Assembly (NCBI GenBank): GCA_038200275.1
Contig: JBBPYC010000059.1
Location: forward strand, 1-64,000
Reading direction: 5' to 3'
DNA from: JBBPYC01 sp038200275
GTDB taxonomy: Bacteria; Pseudomonadota; Gammaproteobacteria; Burkholderiales; Burkholderiaceae_C
DNA length: 64,000 bases
In this document: positions 17,707 through 26,268 of the stretch, one piece after another
How the letters are laid out: each line of letters opens with the position of its first letter
Numbering within the stretch: the stretch's first letter is position 1
The notes under the pieces: generated by a model
Told to the model about the DNA's origin: nothing
Database searches by the model: none
The model's input: only the letters and a program-made list of their open reading frames with translations
Translations under genes and position numbers: made by a program

Positions 17707-18798
17707 TCAGACCATCAACGCCGGTTCGCGCATCGCCTCAATCTGCCCATGCAGCATCTGCACTTGGCCCCGCCAGTAGTCGCTGCTGCCGAAGTACGGG
17801 AAGTGGATCGGAAAGGTCGGGTCCGACCAACGCCGGGCCAGCCACGCGCTGTAATGGATCAGCCGCAGGGTGCGCAGCGGCTCGATCAGGATCAGCTCGC
17901 GCCGATCGAACGGGCGCAGCTGCTCATAGCCGTCGAGCAGCGCCGACAGCTGAATGGTGCGTTCGCGCCGGTCGCCTGACAGCAGCATCCACAAGTCCTG
18001 CACCGCCGGGCCGCTGACGCAGTCGTCCAAGTCAACGAAGTGTGGGCCGGCGCCGGGTTGATCGGCCGGTGTCCACAGCAGGTTGCCGGGGTGGCAATCG
18101 CCGTGCAGGCGCAGACGACCGGTGGATGCATCACCTCTGTTTATCGCGTCAAAACCGGCTGATGCGCCAGTACCTGCTTCGATTTCAGCTATCAATTTAA
18201 GAGCTTCTTCGCAACCCGAGATCCATTCGCTGCGCACGTCCAGCGGGATCGTTTCATGCGAGAGCAACCAGTCGCGTGAAGCCACACCGAAGCGCGCTGC
18301 GTCCAGCGCAGGCCGCTCTGCAAACGGTCGGGTCGCACCGACCAGATGGATGCGTGCCAGCAGCCGGCCGATCCATTCGAGAACCTCGAAGTCATCGAGT
18401 TCGGGCTGACGGCCGCCACGGCGCGGGCTGATCGAGAACGCGAAGTCGCCGAAGCGGTGCAGCGTCGCGCCGTGCAGCACCAGCGGGCCGACCATCGGCA
18501 CGTCGGCCGCCATCAATTCGGCCGCGAACGCGTGCTCTTCCAGGATTTGCGCGTCACTCCAGCGCCCGGGTCGGTAGAACTTGGCGACCACCGCGGTTTG
18601 CGCGCCGCCCAATCCAAGGTCGATGTCGAGCGGCTGCTCAAGCGCGACTTGATAGACACGGTTTTCGTAAGACGACAGCGCAAGCAAGCGCCCGTCGCCG
18701 CGCAGGCCAACGCTGTCGAGGGCATCCAGCACCAGGTCCGGCGTGAGTGCCTGGTAGGGATGGGCGCCGCTCGCCTCAGGCGCAATGGGTTGTTCCAT
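17707..18798 (-). CDS. srkA: Stress response kinase A (SrkA/YihE), Ser/Thr protein kinase
   Basis: A 363-residue aminoglycoside-phosphotransferase-fold kinase of the SrkA/YihE group, which in E. coli counters stress-induced cell death. Motifs in order are LSSYENRVYQV near residue 43 (nucleotide loop), VVAKFYRPGRWS (ATP-binding Lys), LRLHGDCHPGNLLW (catalytic loop HGDxHxxN) and HFVDLDDCVSGP (metal-binding Asp). Length and motifs are complete. The start at 18798 is a normal ATG. It diverges from minC, and between them lies the origin-like module A. Confidence 0.93.
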   Translation of the reverse strand: MEQPIAPEASGAHPYQALTPDLVLDALDSVGLRGDGRLLALSSYENRVYQVALEQPLDIDLGLGGAQTAVVAKFYRPGRWSDAQILEEHAFAAELMAADVPMVGPLVLHGATLHRFGDFAFSISPRRGGRQPELDDFEVLEWIGRLLARIHLVGATRPFAERPALDAARFGVASRDWLLSHETIPLDVRSEWISGCEEALKLIAEIEAGTGASAGFDAINRGDASTGRLRLHGDCHPGNLLWTPADQPGAGPHFVDLDDCVSGPAVQDLWMLLSGDRRERTIQLSALLDGYEQLRPFDRRELILIEPLRTLRLIHYSAWLARRWSDPTFPIHFPYFGSSDYWRGQVQMLHGQIEAMREPALMV

Positions 18799-18863
18799 CT
18801 CACCGATTCTCGTCGCTGCCCCGCAGCCTGTTCAGCCTCGAAGGCCTACGCGCGCCAAAACCC

Positions 18864-19078
18864 TGTGTACATCGCTGGCACAACTCAGCAGTTGTCCACA
18901 GCTTGGGCACGAACTCGCAACTTGTCCACTTTGCACGTTGCCGGAAAAGCCACGCCAATCACATAGCTGGCCAATAGCTAATGCATTGATTCAAATAGAA
19001 AAAAGATGGTTATCCACAGAAAATGCCATGCTCTAACTACTACTACTATCTGTATTCAGAGTAAATAATAAAACAGAG
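18864..19078 (+). other. Replication-origin-like module A: four DnaA-box-like sites, CTA trios, AT-rich segment
   Basis: DnaA-box-like 9-mers are TGTGTACAT (18864-18872, reverse orientation), TTGTCCACA (18892-18900), TTGTCCACT (18922-18930) and consensus TTATCCACA (19010-19018). Eighteen bases later CTACTACTACTA (19037-19048) forms four trinucleotides of the DnaA-trio type, followed by the AT-rich GAGTAAATAATAAAACA. Box, spacer, trios, then AT-rich DNA is the published basal unwinding layout of bacterial oriC. Gaps between elements are 19, 21, 79 and 18 bp. It lies in a divergent gap (srkA left, minC right). A diverged copy with identical spacing lies inverted at 31501-31715. Origin function is inferred. 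Confidence 0.7.
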
Positions 19079-19194
19079 CAAACACCCGCAAACCCGTGGT
19101 GCGCTCGCAAATTGCTTGGGCGAGACGGGCTGGTGGCGGGCACGAAACTTCCGCTGTTAAGATTCGCCCGGTCGCCCAAGCTCCTCTTCGCCAC

Positions 19195-20013
19195 ATGACC
19201 GTTGCTTTCCCCGGACGCACGCCTGTGGCGTTTGAAATCAAGAGTGCCAACTTGCCGTTGGTTGCCTTGCTTTTGAAGTCCCCCGACCTCGATTTGTTGA
19301 GCCAGGAGCTTGACGACCGGTTCGCTGGCAGCGCGTCTTTTTTCGACAACGATCCGGTGGTCATCGACCTCTCGCTGTTGGGCGACGACCCTGCGCCAGT
19401 TGAGTTCGGACGGTTGTTGACGATCCTGCGGCGCTGGAAGATGGCGCCGATTGCGTTCAAAGGCGCCGGTGCGCTGCATGCCGCAGCAGCACGGGCTGCG
19501 GGGCTGGTTGCGGCGCCGGATGCCGAGTTGCATCGGGGCACGGCGTCTGGTGGCACGGGTGCCGCTGCGGGCAGCCCGACGCCGCCCTCCGCATCGCCCA
19601 AACAGTCCGGTGGCGCAACGGGCACTGCCGCAAAAGCCACACGTGAAGCGGCTCGCAACGCTGCCCCGGCCGAGCTGCAAGGCGCGATGGTTGTGTACAA
19701 ACAGGTGCGCAGCGGCCAGCAGGTCTATGCCAAGGGGCGCGATCTGGTGGTGCTGTCGGCCGTCAACCAAGGTGCCGAGGTGATCGCCGATGGTCATGTG
19801 CACGTCTACGGCACGCTGCGCGGCAAGGCGATCGCCGGCGCGCGCGGCGATGCGGACGCACGCATCTTCGCGATCGGCATGGAAGCTGAGCTGATTGCGA
19901 TCGCCGGCACCTATCGCACCAGCGAGACGCCGCTGCCGCCGGAAGTGTTCGGCCGGCCCACGCAGATCCGACTGGTCGGCGACAAATTGCTGATGGAACC
20001 GCTCGCCGATTGA
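19195..20013 (+). CDS. minC: Septum site-determining protein MinC
   Basis: A 272-residue FtsZ polymerisation inhibitor. The N-terminal MinC domain (VAFEIKSANLPLVALLLKSPD) is followed by a long Ala/Gly/Ser/Pro-rich linker (around residues 110-160). The C-terminal beta-helix domain has the repeated pattern YAKGRDLVVLSAVNQGAEVI, then ADGHVHVYGTLRGKAIAG. The ATG at 19195 fits the conserved start; an in-frame upstream start at 19096 would add unrelated residues. It is first in minCDE, 88 bp before minD. MinC with MinD blocks division at the poles. Confidence 0.95.
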   Translation: MTVAFPGRTPVAFEIKSANLPLVALLLKSPDLDLLSQELDDRFAGSASFFDNDPVVIDLSLLGDDPAPVEFGRLLTILRRWKMAPIAFKGAGALHAAAARAAGLVAAPDAELHRGTASGGTGAAAGSPTPPSASPKQSGGATGTAAKATREAARNAAPAELQGAMVVYKQVRSGQQVYAKGRDLVVLSAVNQGAEVIADGHVHVYGTLRGKAIAGARGDADARIFAIGMEAELIAIAGTYRTSETPLPPEVFGRPTQIRLVGDKLLMEPLAD

Positions 20014-20101
20014 GCAAAGGGGTGGGGCGATCGACCACTGCCCGGAAGCACCCCCGCAGAATCAAATCAAGCAACAAGACAAAACCCGAGGATCCATTCC
20101 G

Positions 20102-20950
20102 ATGTCAAGAATCGTCGTCGTCACTTCCGGCAAGGGAGGGGTGGGCAAGACCACCACCAGCGCCAGCTTCGCAGCCGGGCTGGCACTGAAGGGGCACAAG
20201 ACCGCCGTGATCGACTTCGACGTCGGCCTGCGCAATCTGGACCTGATCATGGGCTGCGAGCGGCGTGTGGTGTACGACCTGGTGAATGTGATCCAGCAAG
20301 AGGCCACGTTGAATCAGGCGTTGATCCGCGATAAGCAGACCGAGCAGCTGTACGTGCTGGCCGCGTCCCAGACACGCGACAAGGAAGCCCTCAACGTGGA
20401 GGGCGTCGAGCGCGTGATCAACGACCTGATCGCCATGGATTTCGAGTTCATCGTCTGTGACTCGCCGGCTGGCATCGAGTCCGGTGCGCTGATGGCGATG
20501 CACTTCGCCGACGAGGCGCTGGTGGTGACGAATCCGGAAGTCTCCTCCGTCCGCGATTCGGACCGCATCCTCGGCATGTTGAGCTCGAAGACACGGCGCT
20601 CCATGGAAGGGCGCGAGCCGATCAAAGAGCACCTGCTGATCACACGCTACAACCCGAATCGGGTGTCCGAAGGGCAGATGCTTTCGCTCGACGACATCAA
20701 GGACATCCTGCGCATTCCGCTGATCGGCGTGATCCCGGAGTCCGAGGTGGTGCTGCAAGCATCGAACCAGGGCACGCCGGCTGTGCACATGCAAGGCACC
20801 GACGTGTCCGCGGCCTATCAGGACGTGGTGGCGCGCTTCCTCGGTGAGGAGCGGCCGATGCGGTTCATTGAAGCGGAAAAGCCCGGCTTCTTCAAGCGCA
20901 TGTTCGGCGGTGGCAGCAGCGGTGGCAGTGGCAACAATCGGGGAAGATAA
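20102..20950 (+). CDS. minD: Septum site-determining ATPase MinD
   Basis: A 282-residue ParA-type ATPase. The deviant Walker A motif GKGGVGKT is at residues 10-17, VIDFDVGLRNLDLIMGCERR follows, and the C-terminus carries the amphipathic membrane-targeting sequence FFKRMFGG before a Gly/Ser-rich tail of about 14 residues, longer than usual. MinD binds the inner membrane with ATP, recruits MinC, and is released by MinE to give pole-to-pole oscillation. Its stop overlaps the minE start by one base. Confidence 0.98.
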   Translation: MSRIVVVTSGKGGVGKTTTSASFAAGLALKGHKTAVIDFDVGLRNLDLIMGCERRVVYDLVNVIQQEATLNQALIRDKQTEQLYVLAASQTRDKEALNVEGVERVINDLIAMDFEFIVCDSPAGIESGALMAMHFADEALVVTNPEVSSVRDSDRILGMLSSKTRRSMEGREPIKEHLLITRYNPNRVSEGQMLSLDDIKDILRIPLIGVIPESEVVLQASNQGTPAVHMQGTDVSAAYQDVVARFLGEERPMRFIEAEKPGFFKRMFGGGSSGGSGNNRGR

Positions 20951-21216
20951 TGTCGATGTCATTCCTTACTTTTTGGGCCAAGGAAAAAAAGCAGACCGCG
21001 AACGTCGCGAAGGAACGGCTGCAGATCATCCTCGCGCACGAACGGGTGGGCCGCAACGCGAGCACGCCCGACTACATGGATGCGCTGCAGCGCGAGCTCA
21101 TCGCGGTGATCTCGAAGTACGTGGCGATCAATCCGGAAGACATTCGCGTGAACCTCGAGCGGCAAGACAATCTCGAAGTGCTTGAAGTCAAGATCGAGTT
21201 GCCCGAGAAGGTTTAG
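20950..21216 (+). CDS. minE: Cell division topological specificity factor MinE
   Basis: An 88-residue protein with the N-terminal amphipathic/anti-MinCD region (FLTFWAKEKKQTANVAKERLQIILAHER) quoted here in part, and a C-terminal dimerisation domain (YVAINPEDIRVNLERQDN). It stimulates the MinD ATPase. Its ATG overlaps the minD stop, so translation is coupled. A second in-frame ATG at 20956 is possible. Confidence 0.96.
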   Translation: MSMSFLTFWAKEKKQTANVAKERLQIILAHERVGRNASTPDYMDALQRELIAVISKYVAINPEDIRVNLERQDNLEVLEVKIELPEKV

Positions 21217-21219
21217 CTC

Positions 21220-21323
21220 GCCCCCAGCCTTCGCTCCCTTCGGTCGGCTTTCGGCTACCCCCCACCGGGGGCGGCACCTACGGCCCGGCGAAGCCGGCTC
21301 CGTGGCCCCTGCTGGAATGAAGA
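21220..21323 (+). repeat. Dispersed intergenic repeat, copy 1 (about 104 bp)
   Basis: The block from CCCCCAGCCTTCGCT through CCTTCGGTCGGCTTTCG, CCCCCCACCGGGGGCGGC and GGCGAAGCC to GGCCCCTGCTGGAATGAAG recurs inverted at 34199-34303 with about 85-90 percent identity by eye. It contains strong local hairpins (CCCCCCACCGGGGG; CCGGCGAAGCCGG). It lies between minE and the phosphodiesterase gene, where it could act as an mRNA-end structure. Confidence 0.85.
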
Positions 21324-21353
21324 CAGCGTGCGTGGATTGGTCGTACCACGTTC

Positions 21354-22460
21354 ATGAAATTGCCCGAAATGCCTGATTTGGATTCCTGGCCTCCCATTCC
21401 GACGGTGATCGGGCACCGCGGTGCATCGGCGTTTCGGCCGGAGCACACGTTGGCGTCTTATGCATTGGCGATCGAGGCGGGGGCGGACTTCATCGAGCCG
21501 GATTTGGTGCCCACGAAAGACGGTGTGCTGGTGGCGCGGCACGAGAACGCGATTGCGCAGGTCGATGAAGCGACCGGTGCCGTGATCGAAGCGACCACCG
21601 ACGTGGCCGAGCGGGCCGAGTTCGCAAGGCGGCGTGCGACCAAGCAAATCGACGGCAAGACCCTCTGCGGCTGGTTCACCGAAGACTTCACGCTGGCCGA
21701 GCTGAAGACGCTGCGCGCGAAAGAACGCATTCCGTTGGTCCGGCCCGCCAACACGCGCTTCGACGGGCAGTTCGAAATTGCGACTTGGCAAGAGATTGTC
21801 GAGCTGGCCAAGACGATGTCTGCGCAACTGGGCCGCACGGTCGGTGTATATGCGGAGACCAAGCACCCGGCGTACTTCCGGTCGATCGGACTGGCGCTCG
21901 AATCGCGCCTGCTAGCGGTGCTGGCGGCGCAGGGCTGGAACGACGCGGCGGCGCCGGTATTTCTGCAATCGTTCGAGCCGACCAGTTTGCTGCGCATGCG
22001 CGCCGAGTCGTCGGTGCGGATGGTGCAATTGATCGAAGCGTTGGGTAAGCCTGGCGATGCAGCCGATCCGGCGTTGCCGGACGCACTGGCAACGCATGCA
22101 GACATGATCACGTCGGCAGGCCTGGCCGAGATTGCGCGCTACGCGCAGGGCATCGGGCCGCACAAGGCATTGCTGCTGCCCGTGGCGGATGACGGGCATG
22201 CAGCCGCCACTTCGCTGGCCGCAGATGCGCATGCGGCCGGCCTGCTCGTGCATGTCTGGACCGTGCGGCCTGAAAACGCGTTCCTGCCGGCTGCGTTGCG
22301 CGGCGAGCCGGTGGCCGATCGCAGCGCGCATGGGGATACGATCGCCGAAATGCATGCGCTGCTGCAGGCCGGTGCGGACGGCCTGTTTTGCGACGACCCT
22401 GCCGCTGGCCGGACAGCCGTGCAGTCGTTCACTGCGCAGGGTCCGCAGCCCCGAGCGTAG
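21354..22460 (+). CDS. Glycerophosphodiester phosphodiesterase
   Basis: A 368-residue GDPD TIM-barrel protein that hydrolyses glycerophosphodiesters to glycerol 3-phosphate and an alcohol. The catalytic entry motif is VIGHRGASAFRPEHTLASY near residue 18 (HRG with PENT-like PEHT), then EPDLVPTKDGVLVARHEN carrying the metal ligands and catalytic His. No signal peptide is evident, suggesting a cytoplasmic enzyme, unlike periplasmic GlpQ, though the length is GlpQ-like. Monocistronic. Confidence 0.93.
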   Translation: MKLPEMPDLDSWPPIPTVIGHRGASAFRPEHTLASYALAIEAGADFIEPDLVPTKDGVLVARHENAIAQVDEATGAVIEATTDVAERAEFARRRATKQIDGKTLCGWFTEDFTLAELKTLRAKERIPLVRPANTRFDGQFEIATWQEIVELAKTMSAQLGRTVGVYAETKHPAYFRSIGLALESRLLAVLAAQGWNDAAAPVFLQSFEPTSLLRMRAESSVRMVQLIEALGKPGDAADPALPDALATHADMITSAGLAEIARYAQGIGPHKALLLPVADDGHAAATSLAADAHAAGLLVHVWTVRPENAFLPAALRGEPVADRSAHGDTIAEMHALLQAGADGLFCDDPAAGRTAVQSFTAQGPQPRA

Positions 22461-22788
22461 CGTTTGTTGTTGCGCTCCACTGTAGGTGCAAACGGTGGAG
22501 GCGTCGGGCATCGGCCGTTGACTCGGCTACCGCGCCAGCCCTTGGCCATCGGCCCGTTGAGTGAGGTCTACGGCCAACAGCGGCCAAGCGTTGCGGCATC
22601 CAGTGTCCAGCTTGCCGACAATGACGTTGGGGCGAGTCGTGGGCAGCCGCCGAACGCTGTGGCCGCCACACGGCATGGCACCTCCCACTGGCAGCCGATG
22701 GTCATTCCAGCCGAATCCGCTATCCTGAAATCCCCCTGCCGCCTAGCCTGTGCGGCACCCAGACACACGAACGACAACGGGACCTGAG
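22461..22788. other. Intergenic region, no gene recognised
   Basis: A 328-bp gap upstream of the ltnD operon. It should carry that operon's promoter. Both strands have short open frames, none matching a family I recognise, and no clear terminator or operator was seen. Confidence 0.4.
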
Positions 22789-23730
22789 ATGACAACGACA
22801 GACAGCACGGTGGGCCTGATCGGCCTCGGCGCGATGGGCAGCGGCATGGCGCAGTCGCTCAGGCGCGCCGGCTATGCACCGCATGTATTCGACCTGCGCC
22901 CGGATGCCGCGCGCGCGTTTGCTGAAGACGGCGGCGTGGCCTGCAACAGCCTGCACGAGCTTGGCGCGGCCTGCGACGTGGTGATTTCGGTGGTGGTGAA
23001 CGCCGAGCAGACCGAGGGCGTGCTCTGGGGCCCGCAGCGCGACGGTCGCGGGGTGGCGGACGCGATGCAGCCCGGCAGCGTGTTCGTGATGTGCTCGACG
23101 GTGGACCCGAACTGGTCGGAAAAAATCGAGGCGCAATTGGCGCATGCCGGCATCCTCTACATCGATGCGCCAATCTCCGGCGGTGCCGCGCGCGCATTGG
23201 CGGGCCAGATCACGATGATGACGGCTGGCAGCGCGGACGCGTACGAAGTGGCGCAACCGTTTCTCGATGCGATGGCCGCGAAGGTCTACAAGCTCGACGA
23301 CAAAGCCGGTGCAGGCAGCAAGATCAAGGTGATCAACCAGTTGCTGGCCGGCGTGCACATTGCCGCCGCGGCAGAAGCGATGGCGCTCGGCCTGCGCGAA
23401 GGCGTCGACCCGGCCGCGTTGTACGAGGTGATCACGCACAGCGCGGGCAACAGCTGGATGTTTGAGAACCGCATGCCCCACGTGCTGTCAGGTGACTACA
23501 CGCCGCTGTCGGCGGTCGACATCTTTGTGAAGGACCTGGGTCTCGTGCTGGACCTGGCACGCACCAGCAAGTTTCCGCTGCCGCTGTCGGCCACCGCACA
23601 TCAGATGTTCATGAACGCCTCGTCGGCGGGTTACGGCAAGCAAGACGACAGCGCGGTGATCAAGACGTTTCCGGGGATCGAGTTGCCAACGCAGGCCGTG
23701 TTGCCCGCCGAGCGCGCAGGCCGCGCATGA
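22789..23730 (+). CDS. ltnD: L-threonate dehydrogenase-like (3-hydroxyisobutyrate dehydrogenase family)
   Basis: A 313-residue NAD-dependent beta-hydroxyacid dehydrogenase. The Rossmann motif VGLIGLGAMGSGMAQSLRRAG lies near residue 9, the substrate motif DAPISGGAARALAGQITMM near residue 122, and the catalytic Lys is in GAGSKIKVINQLLAG near residue 180. LtnD oxidises L-threonate (or OtnD-type D-erythronate) to 2-oxo-tetronate. Linkage to otnK and otnC, with ATGA overlap to the next gene, supports this assignment over a valine-pathway dehydrogenase. The ATG at 22789 is preferred to an upstream GTG. Confidence 0.88.
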   Translation: MTTTDSTVGLIGLGAMGSGMAQSLRRAGYAPHVFDLRPDAARAFAEDGGVACNSLHELGAACDVVISVVVNAEQTEGVLWGPQRDGRGVADAMQPGSVFVMCSTVDPNWSEKIEAQLAHAGILYIDAPISGGAARALAGQITMMTAGSADAYEVAQPFLDAMAAKVYKLDDKAGAGSKIKVINQLLAGVHIAAAAEAMALGLREGVDPAALYEVITHSAGNSWMFENRMPHVLSGDYTPLSAVDIFVKDLGLVLDLARTSKFPLPLSATAHQMFMNASSAGYGKQDDSAVIKTFPGIELPTQAVLPAERAGRA

Positions 23731-25031
23731 GCGGCCGCATGGGGAGCTTGCTGCTCGGCTGCATCGCAGACGATTTCACCGGTGCGACCGATCTCGCCAA
23801 CAACCTCGTGCGCGCGGGCATGCGCGTGATCCAGACGATCGGCGTGCCGGACACCGAATTCGACACGAACAGCGAAGTGGATGCGATCGTGGTCGCGCTC
23901 AAGTCGCGCACCATCCCGCCGGCCGAGGCCGTGGCGCAGTCGCTGGCCGCGCTCAAGTGGCTGCAAGAGCAGGGCGCCAGGCAGTTCTACTTCAAGTACT
24001 GCTCGACGTTTGACAGCCGTTTTGTAGATGAGCCCCGCGGCAACATCGGCCCGGTGACCGAAGCGCTGATGGATGCGTTGAACTGCGACTTCACGATCGC
24101 AACGCCTGCCTTCCCCGACAACGCACGCACGGTGTTCAAAGGGTATCTGTTCGTCGGCGACGTGCTGCTTTCAGAAAGCGGCATGAAAAACCACCCGCTC
24201 ACGCCCATGACCGATGCGAATCTGGTGCGGGTCATGCAAGCGCAATGCGCGCATAAAAAAGTCGGGCTCGTCGATCGCGCCGTGATCGCGCAGGGGCCGC
24301 TTGTGATTCAAAAACGGTTTGAGCAGCTGCGCAGCGAGGGCATCTCGATTGCGATCGTCGATGCGGTAGCCAACGATGACTTGCTGCTACTCGGCGCGGC
24401 ATGCAAGGACCTGCCGCTGGTCACGGCCGGCTCGGGCGTGGCGATCGGGCTGCCACAGAATTTCGGCATCTCGGCGCAGGCCGCTGCAGCTGCTTTGCCG
24501 GCCGCCACCGGCTTGCGCGCGGTGGTGTCCGGCAGCTGCTCGGTCGCGACGAACGAGCAGGTCGCGCGATTTCAGCAAGCGGGGCGGCCCGCGTTTGCGC
24601 TCGACCCGTTGGCGCTCGCTGCGGGCCAAGATGTGGCGCGGCAGGCATTGGCTTGGGCCGGACCGCTGCTGTCCCAAGGGCCCGTGCTGATTTATTCGAC
24701 TGCGGACGCGGCTGCGGTAAAGCAGGTTCAGGCAAAAGTGGGGGTCGACGAGGCCGGTGCGATGGTCGAGCGCACGTTGGCAACAATAGCGCGGGGCTTG
24801 GTGGAGCGCGGCGTGCGCCAGCTCGTGGTGGCCGGCGGCGAGACCTCCGGTGCTTGCGTGCAGGCGCTGCGGATTCAGCAGATGCGCATCGGGCCGCAGA
24901 TCGCACCCGGCGTGCCATGGTGCCACGCGCAGACCGGCGTGGCGGGCAGTGAGGGATTGCACCTGACGCTCAAGTCCGGCAATTTCGGCGGGCCGGACTT
25001 CTTCACCCAGGCCTTCGACACACTCGCATGA
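23727..25031 (+). CDS. otnK: 3-oxo-tetronate kinase (four-carbon acid sugar kinase)
   Basis: A 434-residue kinase of the DUF1537 family. The N-terminal substrate domain begins LLGCIADDFTGATDLANNLV, with FYFKYCSTFDSRFVDEPRGN further on. The C-terminal nucleotide domain has VVSGSCSVATNEQV and VVAGGETSGACVQAL. It phosphorylates 3-oxo-tetronate at O4. Its start overlaps ltnD and its stop overlaps otnC, each by four bases (ATGA). Length and motifs are complete. Confidence 0.93.
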   Translation: MSGRMGSLLLGCIADDFTGATDLANNLVRAGMRVIQTIGVPDTEFDTNSEVDAIVVALKSRTIPPAEAVAQSLAALKWLQEQGARQFYFKYCSTFDSRFVDEPRGNIGPVTEALMDALNCDFTIATPAFPDNARTVFKGYLFVGDVLLSESGMKNHPLTPMTDANLVRVMQAQCAHKKVGLVDRAVIAQGPLVIQKRFEQLRSEGISIAIVDAVANDDLLLLGAACKDLPLVTAGSGVAIGLPQNFGISAQAAAAALPAATGLRAVVSGSCSVATNEQVARFQQAGRPAFALDPLALAAGQDVARQALAWAGPLLSQGPVLIYSTADAAAVKQVQAKVGVDEAGAMVERTLATIARGLVERGVRQLVVAGGETSGACVQALRIQQMRIGPQIAPGVPWCHAQTGVAGSEGLHLTLKSGNFGGPDFFTQAFDTLA

Positions 25032-25705
25032 CCGAATCGCAGTGGCGCGAGGAAATCTGCCGCGTCGGCAGGAGCTTGTTCGACCGCGGCTACGTGCACG
25101 GCAGCGCCGGCAACATCAGCGTGCGGCTGCCGGGCGATGCAGGCTATCTGATCACGCCCACCGACGCGAGCCTGGGCGCCCTCGACCCCGCACGCCTTGC
25201 CCGGCTTGATCTGCAGTTGCGCCAGCAAGACGGCGACCGTGCGAGCAAGACGATCGAGTTGCACCGGCGCATCTATGAGGCTGCCTGCCCGTTCGACGCC
25301 GGCACGCGCTGCGTGATCCACACGCACAGCACGCACTGCGTTGCGCTCACGTTGCAGCCGGCCGCGGCCGAAGACAATGAACTGTTGCCTGCGTTGACAC
25401 CCTACTTCGTCATGAAGGTTGGTCACGTGCCGCGGATTGTCTATTACCGACCCGGCGACGTGCGCGCGGCCGAGCAGGTGGCGCGCGCGATCGGCGCTTA
25501 CGGCGCGCGCGGCACACCGATCCGCGCCGTGATGCTGGACTGCCTCGGGCCGAACGTCTGGCACAGCGAGCCGACGGCCGCCATGGCCACGCTTGAAGAG
25601 CTCGAAGAGACGGCGCGCCTCTGGGTGTTGTCGGCGCCCAAGCCGTTGCCGCTCGCGCCCGCGCAGATCGAGGAATTGCGCACCACGTTCGGCGCGCGTT
25701 GGTAA
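25028..25705 (+). CDS. otnC: 3-oxo-tetronate 4-phosphate decarboxylase (class II aldolase family)
   Basis: A 225-residue class II aldolase/adducin-fold enzyme. GYVHGSAGNISVRLPG near residue 22 is the phosphate-binding loop, and VIHTHSTHCVALTLQ near residue 95 carries two of the zinc-binding His residues. It decarboxylates 3-oxo-tetronate 4-phosphate to dihydroxyacetone phosphate. This completes kinase and lyase steps; the isomerase OtnI is not in the operon. ATGA overlap with otnK. Confidence 0.92.
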   Translation: MTESQWREEICRVGRSLFDRGYVHGSAGNISVRLPGDAGYLITPTDASLGALDPARLARLDLQLRQQDGDRASKTIELHRRIYEAACPFDAGTRCVIHTHSTHCVALTLQPAAAEDNELLPALTPYFVMKVGHVPRIVYYRPGDVRAAEQVARAIGAYGARGTPIRAVMLDCLGPNVWHSEPTAAMATLEELEETARLWVLSAPKPLPLAPAQIEELRTTFGARW

Positions 25706-25796
25706 GGCGGTCGATGCGCCTGCATTGCACACAGCAGCGCGACTGCCTTTTCGGTTGGCCGTGCGCGTGCACTGCGGGTCATCGCGCTGTCGCTCC

Positions 25797-26261
25797 ATGG
25801 CTGCTCATAGATCGGATGCTGCAGTGAACGCCGCGTCCCACGGCTGGGCTTGGTGGGCGATGCTGTCGGCCGGCTTTGCCGCACTGACCGCGATCTTTGC
25901 CAAGATCGGCATCGCGGGCGTTGATTCGGATTTGGCCACCCTGGTGCGCACCTCGATCGTGCTGCTGGTGCTCGGGGTGTTCGTGTTCGCCACCGGCAAG
26001 TGGAGCGATCCGTTTGCACTGTCGGGCAAGACATGGACCTTTCTGACCTTGTCGGCGCTGGCCACCGGCGCATCCTGGGTCTGCTACTTCCGTGCGCTGC
26101 AGCTTGGCGATGCCTCCAAGGTCGCACCGATCGACAAGTTCAGCGTGGTACTGGTCGCGTTGTTTGCCGTTGTGTTCCTCGGCGAGCGCCCTGCGCTGCG
26201 CGACTGGTGCGGGATCGCGCTGGTGGCCGCTGGCGTGCTGTTGCTGGCCTGGAAGCGCTGA
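25797..26261 (+). CDS. Single-repeat EamA-type membrane transporter
   Basis: About 154 residues with five predicted helices, ending WCGIALVAAGVLLLAWK, i.e. one EamA unit instead of the usual two. Such 'half' proteins form a recognised small-multidrug-resistance-like group and probably dimerise. The ATG at 25797 or GTG at 25824 could be the start. It follows otnC on the same strand after 91 bp; a link to tetronate uptake is possible but unproven. Confidence 0.8.
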   Translation: MAAHRSDAAVNAASHGWAWWAMLSAGFAALTAIFAKIGIAGVDSDLATLVRTSIVLLVLGVFVFATGKWSDPFALSGKTWTFLTLSALATGASWVCYFRALQLGDASKVAPIDKFSVVLVALFAVVFLGERPALRDWCGIALVAAGVLLLAWKR

Positions 26262-26268
26262 TCAAGAG

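Noticed and set aside
18799..19194. Plasmid or phage origin with iteron repeats for the DnaA-box regions
   Set aside because: There are no rep, par or phage genes nearby and no tandem iterons; the 9-mers are DnaA-type and unevenly but reproducibly spaced.
20944..20956. Frameshift fusion of minD and minE
   Set aside because: The TAATG overlap is the normal coupled arrangement; both proteins are complete.
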